Shown: positions 1 through 8,490, counted from the first letter of the stretch. The stretch: DNA of 57,983 nt from Planctomycetaceae bacterium (GCA_029259845.1 JAJDEI010000291.1:1-57983); one strand, 5' to 3'. The notes: a model not told the origin generated them from the letters alone. Made by a program: numbers and translations.

Positions 1-182
1 TTGGCCGGGTGGGGGTCTTTCCGCCCGCTTGCCGGTCCGGGGCGTTGGGCGTGTTGTTGGGCGTGGAGGTACCGGCGGCCGTAACGACGGGCGATCCTCG
101 CTATTTCGGTGACGGCGCCGCTGCCGTCGACTTGCGGAGGGCGGGAACGAGCCGTCGTGGCTGACGGCCCGTGTGTCATGCG
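1..182. other. Window edge, no gene seen downstream of the last tail gene
   Basis: The stretch beyond the stop of the glycine-rich tail protein shows no convincing reading frame on either strand. It holds one short hairpin at 151-168. It is probably the 3' end of the tail operon or the spacer to the next phage module, which is cut off by the window edge. Confidence 0.4.
151..168 (-). terminator. Weak hairpin downstream of the tail operon
   Basis: GCCGTC and GACGGC form a 6-bp stem with a 6-nt loop about 15-30 nt past the stop codon of the last tail gene. There is no clear T-run, so this is only a possible transcript end. Confidence 0.2.
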
Positions 183-2672
183 TCAGAGCATGCCGAAATC
201 GAACAGTTGCAAGCGGAGGCCGACGTCTTCGGTGCCTTTCGCAGGGTCGACGTTGTTGACGCCGAGCCATTCAAAAAATCCGGCCGGCGTTTGCAGATTT
301 TCGCCGATCAGGTCGTCGAGATAGTCGAATCCCGTTGCCGCCAGGATCGACTGTTGCAACGCACTGGCCTCGGGGACTTCCATGTAGTAATCCGGGTCGT
401 CGTTGTCGGATGAGCGTGTGATGACGAAATCGATCGTGTAGGCCCCGGCCAAGTCTGTGAGAAACACGTCCAGTGACCGGCGGACGATCACCGCCTGCTG
501 GTACTCGACGACAACCGCTCCGTCGGCTCCCGTGCCGCCGCTAATACCGTCGCCGTTGCCCCCCCCGCCGCCGCCGGCACCGCCAATGACTCCGCCGTCA
601 CTGCCGTTGGTATCGCTGACTCCGCCGGCCCCGCCGTCGCCGTCGTCGGTCAGAAAGCCGACGCCCGCACCGCCCGCACCGCCGAGCTCGCCCTCGGCAC
701 CGCCGCCACCGTCGCCGGTCTCGCCAGCGACTCCCCCTCCACCGCCGCCGGTGTCGGGTCTCGTTCCGCCCGCGCCGCCCCCGCCGCCGGCGTCCCTGGC
801 CGTCGCCGCACTCCCGCTGCCGATCCCGCCGCCTCCGCCGGCTCCGCCGCCGCCCCCGGCCACGCCGGCGGTCCCCCCGGTGGCTTTGAGTGTTCCGGCA
901 TCCTTGACCCAGGTCTCTCCGCCGTGCTGCTGGCCGGGCAGGTCGACGCCTCCGGTGCCGACCGTGAAGGAGACCGGGACACCCGGCTCGACACTGATCG
1001 TGCCTTCGGCGTAGCCGCCGGCCCCGCCGCCGCCGCCGCCGGGAGTGGCGGTGATCGCGCCGCCACCGCCTGCGGCGCCCGAGCCGAAGACGCGAAAGGT
1101 GGCTTGGGTGACGTCGGTGGGCGGTATCCAACTGCCGGCGCCAGCCGTCTTGAAGACTTGGGTGACGGTGGCGGGGGTGCTGGATGTGTCGAGTGTGCCG
1201 CGAAATCGCTTGGATGCTCCCATCCCGGACAGGTGAGTGCACAGGATCGTCTTTTCCTCGGCGACAGCACTGCTGCCGACCGCCGGGGACCAACGGAGTC
1301 CCCATTTGAGCGATCTGATGTCCCGCCACGCTTCCGTGATCGTGCCGTCAAACACGCGTTCGAGGGCTCCGGCCGGTTTCGTCGGTCCGACGAAGTAGGA
1401 GTTTCCGGATAAGTCGAAGTGTGCCAGGTGGCCGATGTGCCGCCACTCCCATTGCCGTTTGAGTTCGCCGCCGGGCGCCGTGAACTTGGCGCCGTGGTAG
1501 ATCGGTTCCGCATTGCCGACGATCGGCGGATTGTTCCAGGAGGCGAGCACGACACCGGCTGCGGGTGATTGCACGTACGGATCACTCTGGTTGAGAGTGA
1601 AGTTGTCCTGCACGCCGTTGATTTTGCGGAACGTGGAGACGCTTCCCGCTGCGGAGACGGCGGCGATGCGGACGTGCCCGAAACCGCGCTCCGTCAGAAA
1701 ACTTTCGCCGTCCGTATTCCGCACGCTGTCCCGGAACACGTTCCCGGCGGGGTCCGGATAGAGTTCATTCACCGTCCGCGCCCAGTCAAATCGATCGGGT
1801 CCGGCCACGTCCATGCGTGCCACCGCGTAGGCCGTGCCGTCTGGACCGCCCCGGACCAGATAGCTGGGGGTGTCGTCCGCCGAAATCAACACGGAAAGAT
1901 TTGAGGGCGGACCGTAGTCTCCGTCGGCGGTGAGTGCGGTGAAATCTCCGGCGGGAAACAGCAGCTTTTTCCAGTGCCAACTGGTCCCGCCCCCAACCGC
2001 GCAGTACAGGGCCGCATCGCTGACGACACATCGCTCTGAATTGGCAAAGGACGTCAGCCCGAACGTCTCCGAGTAGAGCCGCTCCTGGCCGGCTGCCGAC
2101 AGCACCGATGCCTCGGTGGCTGCCGTGCTGCCGAAGGCGGCGCCTCGTGACACGAGGCCGACGACATATCCGCTGGCCGTGGTCCCTAAATACTTAAAAA
2201 CGCGGGTGCTGCCGACGTCCATTGCGGTGGATTCGTGCAGCGTGGCGGTCCCGTCCGGGAAGACGGCATAGCGCTGCGCGTACCAACTGGTGCCGCTGAG
2301 CCGCCAGCTTGCAAAAACCAGTGCCGTCGAGGTGACCGCAAACGAGCCGGGAGTCACCGTTGCATTAAACCCGATGAGGATGCCGGTATAGTTGACTCCC
2401 GTGCCGGTGATCGCTGTGACCTCGGCGCCGTGGGAGAGTCCGATCGACGACATCTTGATTTCTGCACCCGTGGTAAGTCGGCCGATGGTGAGCAACTCCG
2501 TGTCGACGACTCCCATGATGCGATGGCCGCCGTGATCGACCTGGCTGAACATCGACGCGAAGCCGGGCCAGAATTTGGCCCACCGCAGATCGCCGTCGGG
2601 CGTGAACGAGCAGGCGTTGTACTTCGTCGGCGTGTTGGAGCCGACCGGGATTCCGTAGCAGCAACAGCCCAT
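183..2672 (-). CDS. Large distal tail protein with a glycine-rich domain, likely receptor-binding
   Basis: This 829-residue protein is the last and largest gene of the tail operon, the usual place for tail-tip or receptor-binding proteins. Residues 1-490 look like repeated beta-strand structure, starting with an unusual Cys triplet (MGCCCYG). Residues about 500-720 are an extreme glycine-rich domain with long GGGGG runs broken by D, T, A and V. It opens with an aromatic/Pro 'SWIPP' segment and contains 'FTVGTGG', the style of the Gly_rich_2 or polyglycine-sandwich domains of phage adhesins. The last 100 residues are an ordinary acidic/hydrophobic cap. It overlaps the upstream gene by one base (TGATG-type coupling). 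Host-surface binding is inferred from position and composition. Confidence 0.7.
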   Translation of the reverse strand: MGCCCYGIPVGSNTPTKYNACSFTPDGDLRWAKFWPGFASMFSQVDHGGHRIMGVVDTELLTIGRLTTGAEIKMSSIGLSHGAEVTAITGTGVNYTGILIGFNATVTPGSFAVTSTALVFASWRLSGTSWYAQRYAVFPDGTATLHESTAMDVGSTRVFKYLGTTASGYVVGLVSRGAAFGSTAATEASVLSAAGQERLYSETFGLTSFANSERCVVSDAALYCAVGGGTSWHWKKLLFPAGDFTALTADGDYGPPSNLSVLISADDTPSYLVRGGPDGTAYAVARMDVAGPDRFDWARTVNELYPDPAGNVFRDSVRNTDGESFLTERGFGHVRIAAVSAAGSVSTFRKINGVQDNFTLNQSDPYVQSPAAGVVLASWNNPPIVGNAEPIYHGAKFTAPGGELKRQWEWRHIGHLAHFDLSGNSYFVGPTKPAGALERVFDGTITEAWRDIRSLKWGLRWSPAVGSSAVAEEKTILCTHLSGMGASKRFRGTLDTSSTPATVTQVFKTAGAGSWIPPTDVTQATFRVFGSGAAGGGGAITATPGGGGGGAGGYAEGTISVEPGVPVSFTVGTGGVDLPGQQHGGETWVKDAGTLKATGGTAGVAGGGGGAGGGGGIGSGSAATARDAGGGGGAGGTRPDTGGGGGGVAGETGDGGGGAEGELGGAGGAGVGFLTDDGDGGAGGVSDTNGSDGGVIGGAGGGGGGNGDGISGGTGADGAVVVEYQQAVIVRRSLDVFLTDLAGAYTIDFVITRSSDNDDPDYYMEVPEASALQQSILAATGFDYLDDLIGENLQTPAGFFEWLGVNNVDPAKGTEDVGLRLQLFDFGML

Positions 2673-3544
2673 CAGCCGCCTCCGTTTTCTCGGACCTTGA
2701 CGGCTGCGGTGTTGTTGAGCGTGTTGTCGATGTCCACGACGGGCCAGGTCACCTTGAGCCTGGCGGAGAACGTCGCATAGATCGCCACGGTGGGTAGCGG
2801 TCCGCCGCTGACGGTGATGTCCTTTGTGTCGACGGCCGGGAAGGCGGCCAGGAACTTCGATTGGAGCGCCGTGTTGGTCTCGTTCCAGTCGACCTGCACG
2901 TTGGCGATATATTCTGTGCCGGCTTTTTCGAGCGTGTACTCGTATTCGTGATAGCCTGACGTTGGGTTGCCGTCGATCGAGTACTCGTGTTTCATGCCGC
3001 AGCTTTCACCGGCGCCCAGGTTGACGAGGCCATACTTTGTGCCTGGCCCGGGATCGTGCCAGACAACCACGATCGGGCCGCCCGGTTCGAGCTGCGATGC
3101 GTCGCCGTCGATCAGTGCTGCCGACGTGTGCTTGTCTGAGTCCTGCAGGTCCAGCCGCACGACGCTGAGGCTGCTCATGACGGCCGGAGCGATCTTGCCG
3201 TCCTTGCACGGTGCCTGCAGGATGGCGATGCGGCCTGTGCCGTCGCGGTCCGTGTCGGGGGTGTCTCCGACGAGGATTTGAGCATTCAGAAATGAGCGTT
3301 CCGCCTCGTCGGATTGGTTCGGCTGGATCACCACACTCGTGATGCCGAGGACGTCAAAGCGGCTACGGTCCTCGCCACTGTCGTTGCGGACCAGCACGGT
3401 GCCTGAGAATCCGCCGCTGCGCGGCGGCTGTGCGGCCGGCTGCTGGTGGGCCAGCTCGGCCGCTTCCAGGACGTAGTTGATGCGTGACGCCTTCAGCAGG
3501 CGTCCGACGGGCGTGCCGGAGGCGACTCGGCCGGGATTGCTCAT
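2672..3544 (-). CDS. Putative distal tail protein, 290 aa
   Basis: I do not recognise the family. The frame is open further upstream, but that extension is Pro/Arg/Ser-rich and overlaps the previous gene in another frame, so I place the start at the ATG reading MSNPGRV, 7 bases after the previous stop. The protein looks soluble, with no membrane segment. The N-terminal 60 residues are helical (a gpGT-like 'RINYVLEAAELAHQQ'), and the remainder is beta-rich with many Asp and Gly residues. It lies between a small virion protein and the large glycine-rich tail protein, so a structural role at the tail tip or baseplate is likely. Confidence 0.6.
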   Translation of the reverse strand: MSNPGRVASGTPVGRLLKASRINYVLEAAELAHQQPAAQPPRSGGFSGTVLVRNDSGEDRSRFDVLGITSVVIQPNQSDEAERSFLNAQILVGDTPDTDRDGTGRIAILQAPCKDGKIAPAVMSSLSVVRLDLQDSDKHTSAALIDGDASQLEPGGPIVVVWHDPGPGTKYGLVNLGAGESCGMKHEYSIDGNPTSGYHEYEYTLEKAGTEYIANVQVDWNETNTALQSKFLAAFPAVDTKDITVSGGPLPTVAIYATFSARLKVTWPVVDIDNTLNNTAAVKVRENGGG

Positions 3545-3551
3545 CGTGCGA

Positions 3552-4016
3552 TCAGGCCGCCAGTTCTTCGATTTCGGCCCAGGCGAAGGGGCCTTGGGCT
3601 CCGGTCGTCGTCGTGACGGCGAGCGAAATCGAAATGATGTCATTGGCGACAAACGCCGTGGTGGATAGCGTGCCGTCTTTGACGGTGCCGTCACCGTCGC
3701 CGTGCACGTAGTTGACGGCCGCCGACAGCGCGGACACGCCGTTGATCTTGAGGTCGAAATCGACGTTGGTGGCTGTGCCCGAATCGTTCAGCAGACAGTG
3801 AAAAGCGCGGATCACGCCGGCCGTCGCGGCGACGAACAGAATCTCCTCGCGGGCCACCGGCGTGCTGGCGATCGCCAGGCTGAAGTTCGTGCCCGGCTTG
3901 TAGAGGTGCTGCAGCTTGTCGGCGTCGAGGAGTGTCAGTTCGCTGATGTCCTCGTTGACGACGCTGCCCGATGGCAGTTGAAACGCTGCGAATTGTGCGC
4001 GTCCTTGTCCGGGCAT
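3552..4016 (-). CDS. Putative small virion protein, 154 aa
   Basis: This is an unrecognised beta-rich protein without Cys or membrane segments, full of alternating hydrophobic strands such as 'EEILFVAAT' and 'DIISISLAV'. That pattern suggests a beta-sandwich, common among tail-tip and decoration proteins. It sits in the tail-tip gene block, between the 269-aa protein and the 290-aa protein, and is probably co-transcribed with both. The function is inferred only from position. Confidence 0.55.
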   Translation of the reverse strand: MPGQGRAQFAAFQLPSGSVVNEDISELTLLDADKLQHLYKPGTNFSLAIASTPVAREEILFVAATAGVIRAFHCLLNDSGTATNVDFDLKINGVSALSAAVNYVHGDGDGTVKDGTLSTTAFVANDIISISLAVTTTTGAQGPFAWAEIEELAA

Positions 4017-4056
4017 GGTGATGTCTCCTGTGTTTTGAGTGTTGCAAAAACGGCAA

Positions 4057-4866
4057 TTATTCCAACCCGAGGAATCCTAAGTTTGCGCCTTCGAGTACCT
4101 GGTGGACGTACACCGCCCGTGCTTGCGGAACGATTGCGGCATTGGCGTCGTCGGCGACTTCCTCCCACAAGACTTCGAGGTAGTCCCAGCCGCGTTTGAA
4201 CGGAACCGAGATACCGCCGATCACAAGCCCCTTGTCGTTTGGCCGGCGCGAAAAGCGAAACGCGCATTCGTATTCGCTATCGCTTCGTTGGTTTCCTGTC
4301 AGGCCAGTGAATAGCACTTCTCCGGCGGCGAAGCCGGCGAACGGCGCGAGATTCCAGTGCTTATCGATCGATCCGACGTCGGCCAGGAAGCCGGTGTTGA
4401 TAACGGACAGCGGATAGATTTTGGTCTTAGAGAAGGTGAACGAGCTGGCCTGCACATCGATGCCTTCGACGGTGACGCGGCCGCTGGCGTCGTGCTTGAC
4501 GCCGATGGCGTTGCCGTGGTTGGGAGGCCGCACGCCGTAGCGTGTGGTCTGGATCGACTGCCGAACGCGGATCGTCTCTTGAGAGAATTCGAAGCCGGTC
4601 CTGGTGTTGAACTGAGTCTGTTGTTCGATGCCCTTGGCGATGCCGAACTCGGCGCGGGCTTGCCAGACATTGGGAACCTCGGTTTCGTCGGCGGCGATGC
4701 TTATCAGCGCCAGCCCGTCGAGGGTGGTGCCGCCCAGATCGCTGGTCAATTGCGTGAGCGCCTGGCCGATCGCCGCGCTCTCGGTGGTGGCGTTGACCAC
4801 CGAGTAGCTGCGGGAGCGGGTGGAACCCTGCCCGTCTTTCGCTTTCCGTCCGATGAGTTCAGCCAT
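4057..4866 (-). CDS. Putative tail-tip protein downstream of the tape measure, 269 aa
   Basis: This lies directly after the tape-measure gene, where siphoviruses encode distal tail or tail-hub proteins. The 269-residue sequence is soluble and beta-rich, with several aromatic strands in the C-terminal half ('RGWDYLEVLWEE', 'AVYVHQVLEG'). I see no enzyme motif. The start ATG lies 24 bases after the tape-measure stop. I cannot assign it to Dit, Tal or lambda gpM/L by motif, so the tail-hub role is a positional inference. Confidence 0.55.
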   Translation of the reverse strand: MAELIGRKAKDGQGSTRSRSYSVVNATTESAAIGQALTQLTSDLGGTTLDGLALISIAADETEVPNVWQARAEFGIAKGIEQQTQFNTRTGFEFSQETIRVRQSIQTTRYGVRPPNHGNAIGVKHDASGRVTVEGIDVQASSFTFSKTKIYPLSVINTGFLADVGSIDKHWNLAPFAGFAAGEVLFTGLTGNQRSDSEYECAFRFSRRPNDKGLVIGGISVPFKRGWDYLEVLWEEVADDANAAIVPQARAVYVHQVLEGANLGFLGLE

Positions 4867-4890
4867 GTTCTGGTGTGGGCTTCTGCCGGA

Positions 4891-6414
4891 TCAGGTGAAT
4901 TGCAGGCCGCGCTCGACGGCACTTTCGAGGCGTGTGATGCCGTTGTTGATATTCTGCAGTTGGTGGAGCTGTTGCTGGGGCAGGTTCGACTCGTTCAGGT
5001 CTGGCGGCGGCGGGCGAAAGAACAGGAACTGCCGCGCATCGCCGCTAAAGGTGCCCTGGAGTCCGGAACGTTGCTTGAGCGCCTCGGTCGCTTGGCCGGC
5101 TTTATTCAATTGCTGGAGCTGCCGTTGGAAGTCGGGAGCGGCGGCATCGATTTCGGCCTGCGCGTCTTTGATCCGCTGCTCGATTGCCGCCTTCTTGAAG
5201 TTGGCAGCGACTTCGATCGCGAACAATATCTGTTGTGTTGGCAGCGTGGGATCGATCAGCCCGCGCAGTTGGACGGCGGCTTGGGAGACTCGGGCAACGG
5301 CGTCGATCCATGCCTGCTGGAACCGCCCGGCGACCAGCGCCGAGAACCCGGCGAAATCGGTGAGGGCCAGAGACAGGTGTTCGAAACCGACGACGGCGTC
5401 GAAGACGTAGGCGGCGACTCCCGCCAAGGCGGCCCCGACGGCGACGAGTGCGATCGTGACCGGGTTGGCGGCGATGAAGGCCAGCGTCGCGCCCAAGGCC
5501 GTGGTTAATGTCACGAACCCGGCCAGAGCAAAACCGGTAAACTGAATCGTCGCGCCGAGGGCGACGACCGCGCCCGCGAAGGCGAGCAACCCGGCCGTCA
5601 GCTTGAGAATGCCTTTGACGAGATCGCCATTTTCCTTTGTCCAAGCGATGACTTCGGCCAGGGCGTCCTGGTTCGATCGGATGAATCTGGTGAACGCCTT
5701 CGCGATGGGAGCCCCGATCGCGAAGGTGACGGCTTTGATTTGCGACCAGAGTTCCTGCAGGGCGTCTGTGAAATCAGCGGCGGCGACGGCGTCCTCCGTG
5801 GAAATAACGAGGCCGAGGCGTTCAGCTTCGGCCATGAGTTCGGCGATCGCTTGTGATCCGCCGTTGAGCAGGGGGAGCAGTTCGCGGCCCTGCCGTCCGA
5901 AGACCTGCAGGGCCACACCGGCGCGGAGCGTCGGATCGGCGATATCAGCGATCGCTGAGGCGAGCTGCAAGAATTTGTCCTCCGGACTCTTGGCGAGGAA
6001 GTCGTTGGTTGAAATGCCGAGCTTGTCGAGCACGTCCGTGGCCGTCGACAGTCCGCGATCGGCCTGAAGTGCGAATCGCGCCATGGCGGCTGCCGCGCGG
6101 TCAAATTGCTCGAGGCTGGCTCCGGACTGTTCCGCCGCAAAGCCGAGTTTCGAGAGAGTTTCAACTGCAAAACCGGTCCGTTTTGACATCTTGTCGAGTT
6201 TGTCGCCTGTGGAGGCGAATTGCTTTGTGGCGGCGATGAGCGGAGTCGCGATGCCGGCGCCGGCGACGAACAAGCCGACACCGATCGACCGGACCGAAGC
6301 GCCGAACATCTTGAGTCGGCGGGCCGCACTCTTGAGGCCACGGACCATCTTGGAATCGTCGAGGAACAACTCGACGAACGCGCGTCCGGCTCGGATAGCG
6401 CTGCCTGCTGCCAT
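4891..6414 (-). CDS. Tail tape measure protein
   Basis: At 507 residues this is short for a tape measure. It has an N-terminal helical region (residues 1-60, 'VRGLKSAARRLKMFG'), then long Ala/Leu/Gln-rich helices, then a central strongly hydrophobic stretch (about residues 255-345, several membrane-like segments such as 'LLAFAGAVVALGA'), and a C-terminal coiled-coil-like part ending in a Gln-rich segment. This layout, and its place right after the tail-assembly chaperones, is that of siphovirus tape measures that set tail length and thread through the inner membrane. From about 0.15 nm per residue, a tail near 75 nm would be expected (inference). The start is 6 bases after the stop of the frameshifted chaperone. 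Confidence 0.85.
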   Translation of the reverse strand: MAAGSAIRAGRAFVELFLDDSKMVRGLKSAARRLKMFGASVRSIGVGLFVAGAGIATPLIAATKQFASTGDKLDKMSKRTGFAVETLSKLGFAAEQSGASLEQFDRAAAAMARFALQADRGLSTATDVLDKLGISTNDFLAKSPEDKFLQLASAIADIADPTLRAGVALQVFGRQGRELLPLLNGGSQAIAELMAEAERLGLVISTEDAVAAADFTDALQELWSQIKAVTFAIGAPIAKAFTRFIRSNQDALAEVIAWTKENGDLVKGILKLTAGLLAFAGAVVALGATIQFTGFALAGFVTLTTALGATLAFIAANPVTIALVAVGAALAGVAAYVFDAVVGFEHLSLALTDFAGFSALVAGRFQQAWIDAVARVSQAAVQLRGLIDPTLPTQQILFAIEVAANFKKAAIEQRIKDAQAEIDAAAPDFQRQLQQLNKAGQATEALKQRSGLQGTFSGDARQFLFFRPPPPDLNESNLPQQQLHQLQNINNGITRLESAVERGLQFT

Positions 6415-6420
6415 GATGGG

Positions 6421-6885
6421 TTACTCGTCGGGTGGCTCGTCGGGGATGCCAAACACGTCGTCGAGGTCGTCTTCGTCTTCGCGTTCGGTGGCCCACAAGC
6501 CTTGGTAGGGGTTGATGCGGTCGGGTTTGACGGGCCGTTTGCGTCCGGGCTGTGCGTTGTAGATGCAGGAGGCGAGCCAAGCGACTTCCTGCCAGCGTTG
6601 GCGAAGGACGGCGTCCAGCCGCCAAGTCAGCTCGCGGAGGGTGATGCGTTCGTTGGGACCGACTCCAGCGAGGGCGGACCATTCGGCGATGAGCTGCCAG
6701 AGTTGTGCGCTTCGGCTCGCTGGAGGCTGTTCTCGAAGAAGCGGTCCATCTCGGCCAGCTTGGCGTTCAGAAGGCGGTCCATCTTGTCGCTGTTGATCGT
6801 TCGCACCGCTTGCTCGGCATTCCTCTGGAGAAACGTGTCCGTCTTCGCCAGGGCCGCCGCAAGCACCGCCCTGCGGTGCTTGCGG
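6421..6885 (-). CDS. T-like extension of the tail assembly chaperone (-1 frame part of a G-T fusion)
   Basis: This frame has no believable start of its own near its well-formed part, but its C-terminal half is clearly coding: helical, Trp-rich, high third-position GC ('RLDAVLRQRWQEVAWLASCIYNAQ'), with an acidic tail ending DEPPDE. It lies in the -1 frame relative to the upstream chaperone gene and stops 6 bases before the tape measure, exactly as lambda T does in the gpGT product. If slippage occurs at the U6C heptamer (6885-6891), the fusion would have 97 residues from the G frame plus about 154 from this frame, near 251 in total (lambda gpGT is 279). The first 50 residues after the slip would be a Gly/Pro/Asp-rich linker. 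A slip site further downstream cannot be excluded. Confidence 0.65.
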   Translation of the reverse strand, partial: PQAPQGGACGGPGEDGHVSPEECRASGANDQQRQDGPPSERQAGRDGPLLREQPPASRSAQLWQLIAEWSALAGVGPNERITLRELTWRLDAVLRQRWQEVAWLASCIYNAQPGRKRPVKPDRINPYQGLWATEREDEDDLDDVFGIPDEPPDE

Positions 6886-7175
6886 AAAAAAGAGACATAC
6901 GCCTCCAGGAAAGCCTCCGTCGCCGCATCCAGCGTGTCGCCACGCAGACCGCGTGCGAAGCCGACGGCGTCGACGTTCTGCTGCTCGCACTGCTGACGGC
7001 AGCAGAGGTGCAGCACATCGACGATGAGGCAGTCATCATTGATGAGGCGGTCGAAGAGCTGCTCGCTGCCGACGTCCAACAAGTCGACGTCGAGTTCTTC
7101 GCGGGCGCGTTTGGCTTCGACGGTGGTGAACTGGACGAGCCAATCGCGGCCGTCGGCGTCAGTGAAACGGGGCAT
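6627..7175 (-). CDS. Tail assembly chaperone, gpG-like
   Basis: This 182-residue protein lies between the tail-tube gene and the tape measure, the fixed position of the lambda gpG family, which coats the tape measure during tail assembly. It is helical and charged. From about residue 155 the reading ('SGSSSPNGPPSLES') looks like an out-of-frame shadow of the overlapping -1 frame, so the real zero-frame coding probably stops mattering near there. A Cys pair and a CRQQCEQQ segment occur near residue 58-66. It contains a T-TTT-TTC slippery heptamer in the correct phase at codons 96-97, directly followed by a perfect stem-loop. Assignment rests on position, frame relation and helical character. 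Confidence 0.75.
   Translation of the reverse strand: MPRFTDADGRDWLVQFTTVEAKRAREELDVDLLDVGSEQLFDRLINDDCLIVDVLHLCCRQQCEQQNVDAVGFARGLRGDTLDAATEAFLEAYVSFFRKHRRAVLAAALAKTDTFLQRNAEQAVRTINSDKMDRLLNAKLAEMDRFFENSLQRAEAHNSGSSSPNGPPSLESVPTNASPSAS
6857..6891 (-). other. Candidate programmed -1 ribosomal frameshift signal (U6C heptamer plus stem-loop)
   Basis: On the minus strand, the zero-frame codons read TCT TTT TTC, giving the canonical X-XXY-YYZ slip site T-TTT-TTC at 6891-6885. A perfect 12-bp stem follows (CCGCAAGCACCG at 6885-6874, a 5-nt loop, CGGTGCTTGCGG at 6868-6857). The stem abuts or overlaps the slip site by one base instead of leaving the usual 5-9 nt spacer, so its lower half would have to be melted by the ribosome. 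The shift leads into the open frame that carries the T-like domain. Confidence 0.6.
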
Positions 7176-7229
7176 GGCGGGATGTCGAAAGGGGGAAGGC
7201 GGAATACGGATTGCGGAGTCTGGCAGTGA

Positions 7230-7397
7230 TTAGCGTGTTTCGGGGCGTTTGCGGCCGCCGCGCACAATCTTGACCTGGAACGGCTTCTTCTTTCCGGTCT
7301 GTGGGTCGAAGACGTGCTGTGTGCGGACTTCCGGAGCGGGTTTTTGTTCCTTTCCGGCTGTCGGTCTGGCAGAGGCGGGGGATGTGTTGTCGGACAT
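7230..7397 (-). CDS. Small basic phage protein, 55 aa
   Basis: This short frame starts at ATG 7397, 43 bases past the tail-tube stop, and ends 54 bases before the tail chaperone start. A GGGAG element lies upstream, about 10 bases from the ATG. The product is soluble and very basic at its C-terminus ('QVKIVRGGRKRPETR'), with a disordered Thr/Pro/Ala-rich start. It fills what would otherwise be a 260-base gap inside a tightly packed operon. The family is unknown; a small tail-completion or assembly factor would fit the position. Confidence 0.5.
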   Translation of the reverse strand: MSDNTSPASARPTAGKEQKPAPEVRTQHVFDPQTGKKKPFQVKIVRGGRKRPETR

Positions 7398-7440
7398 GCG
7401 AATCGAGCTCCCGGAGAGGGCTGACGGTGTGGTGGTGGGC

Positions 7441-7893
7441 TTACACGGTTTTGACGAAGGCGGGGGCCGTGTCCCAATCGGCCGCCGGCCGGAGGGTGAT
7501 GGAGACGCTGGAATTCGTATGAGCTTCGTCGTCGGACCAGTCGGTGACGTAGGCCTCAGCTTCAAAACCCCGTTCGCCGGATGTGGCGATGGGGCCTGAG
7601 AAGACGGCCACGCCGATCTTCGTCTGATTCTCAAAGGCGTCTTCGATGGCGTCGTAGACGGCGTCTCCCGGTCGGACGGTGAGTTCGAAGCTGATCTCAC
7701 GAGTCTTGTGGCCGAGCATGACGGTCACGTCTTCGACATCGCGCTCTTCGATTTCCGCCACGTTGTGGCCGTACGACTTGGAAAGTCCCTGAATCTTGCC
7801 GGCTTCGACCCACGTGGGGATGGCGATGTCGCCGTCGACGTCGATGTAGAGTTTGCGGGCCTTGCCGAGTTTGACTTTGCCGGTGAGTGCCAT
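7441..7893 (-). CDS. Major tail (tube) protein
   Basis: This 150-residue protein is of the size and position of siphovirus tail-tube subunits, directly upstream of the tail chaperones. It begins with 'ALTGKVKLGKARKLYIDVDG'. It contains the typical pattern of a beta-sandwich tube protein: a segment comparing to a background ('EIEERDVEDVTVMLG'), 'REISFELTVRPGDAVYDAIEDAFEN', and a C-terminal 'SSVSITLRPAADW' strand like the lambda V/phage major tail protein 2 group. No membrane segments or Cys. It should be one of the most abundant virion proteins. Confidence 0.75.
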   Translation of the reverse strand: MALTGKVKLGKARKLYIDVDGDIAIPTWVEAGKIQGLSKSYGHNVAEIEERDVEDVTVMLGHKTREISFELTVRPGDAVYDAIEDAFENQTKIGVAVFSGPIATSGERGFEAEAYVTDWSDDEAHTNSSVSITLRPAADWDTAPAFVKTV

Positions 7894-7953
7894 GATGTGA
7901 TCTCTGGGAGGTTTTGAGTTGGCGACGGTCTGCCGTCAGGACAACGGACGCTG

Positions 7954-8490
7954 TTACAGCTCTCCCCGGAAGAGTTCGGGGAACTTGGGGAGTTCGGCCG
8001 CGAAGGCGGGCTGCATGTGGGGGCGGGGTTTGATTTCGACTTTGCGGAGGCGGGTGGGCCGTCCGGCGAGCCGGCGTCGCGAACGAAGGTCGGCTCGCTG
8101 CCAGCGGTCGGAGCCGGGGAAACGTTGGACTTCGAGGATGTGGATTGCGCCGCCCGTTTCGAGGATTTCGGGCACGGTGCCCCGGACCGGACGGCCGTCT
8201 CCGTTGAAGTACACGTTGTTGAGGGCGACCGGTCCCATCACCACCGACCTGTCCTTGAGGTCGGCGAAGAACAGAATCGAGTTTTTGTAGCGGTCGGTCT
8301 GGTTGGTGGGGCTGCTGCCGGGTTTGGACGGTTTCTTGCGTTTGCGAATCAGGCCGCGAGCTTTGCGGCGAACGAAGGCCCCGGCACGGGAGAGCACGCG
8401 CCGCTCTTTTTTGCTGAGCGCGTCCATGACCTTACGGCTGTCGAAAAACAGCCGTTTGGCGTCGACGAATTTGGTGTTAGTGGCAGCCAT
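7954..8490 (-). CDS. Tail completion / head-tail joining protein, HK97 gp10 or lambda Z-like
   Basis: This 178-residue protein is strongly basic. Its N-terminal helix carries 'LSKKERRVLSRAGAFVRRKARGLIRKRKKPSKPGSSP', the hallmark 'A.....A..RAR.....K...SG.L' style of the HK97-gp10/lambda-Z families. It is followed by a beta-rich portion with a 'VMGPVALNNVYFNGDG' strand and a C-terminal 'RPHMQPAFAAELPKF' segment, comparable to 'RPFLRPALEA' in the family. It sits between the head-tail connector genes and the tail tube, as expected for a tail-terminator-associated protein. Confidence 0.65.
   Translation of the reverse strand: MAATNTKFVDAKRLFFDSRKVMDALSKKERRVLSRAGAFVRRKARGLIRKRKKPSKPGSSPTNQTDRYKNSILFFADLKDRSVVMGPVALNNVYFNGDGRPVRGTVPEILETGGAIHILEVQRFPGSDRWQRADLRSRRRLAGRPTRLRKVEIKPRPHMQPAFAAELPKFPELFRGEL

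Noticed and set aside
457..1014. Long plus-strand proline-rich reading frame
   Set aside because: It is the complement of the glycine-rich domain of the tail protein; the Pro runs arise from Gly codons on the other strand.
4357..5508. 383-codon plus-strand frame across the tape measure and a tail protein
   Set aside because: It is antisense to both genes, with composition expected of a shadow frame.
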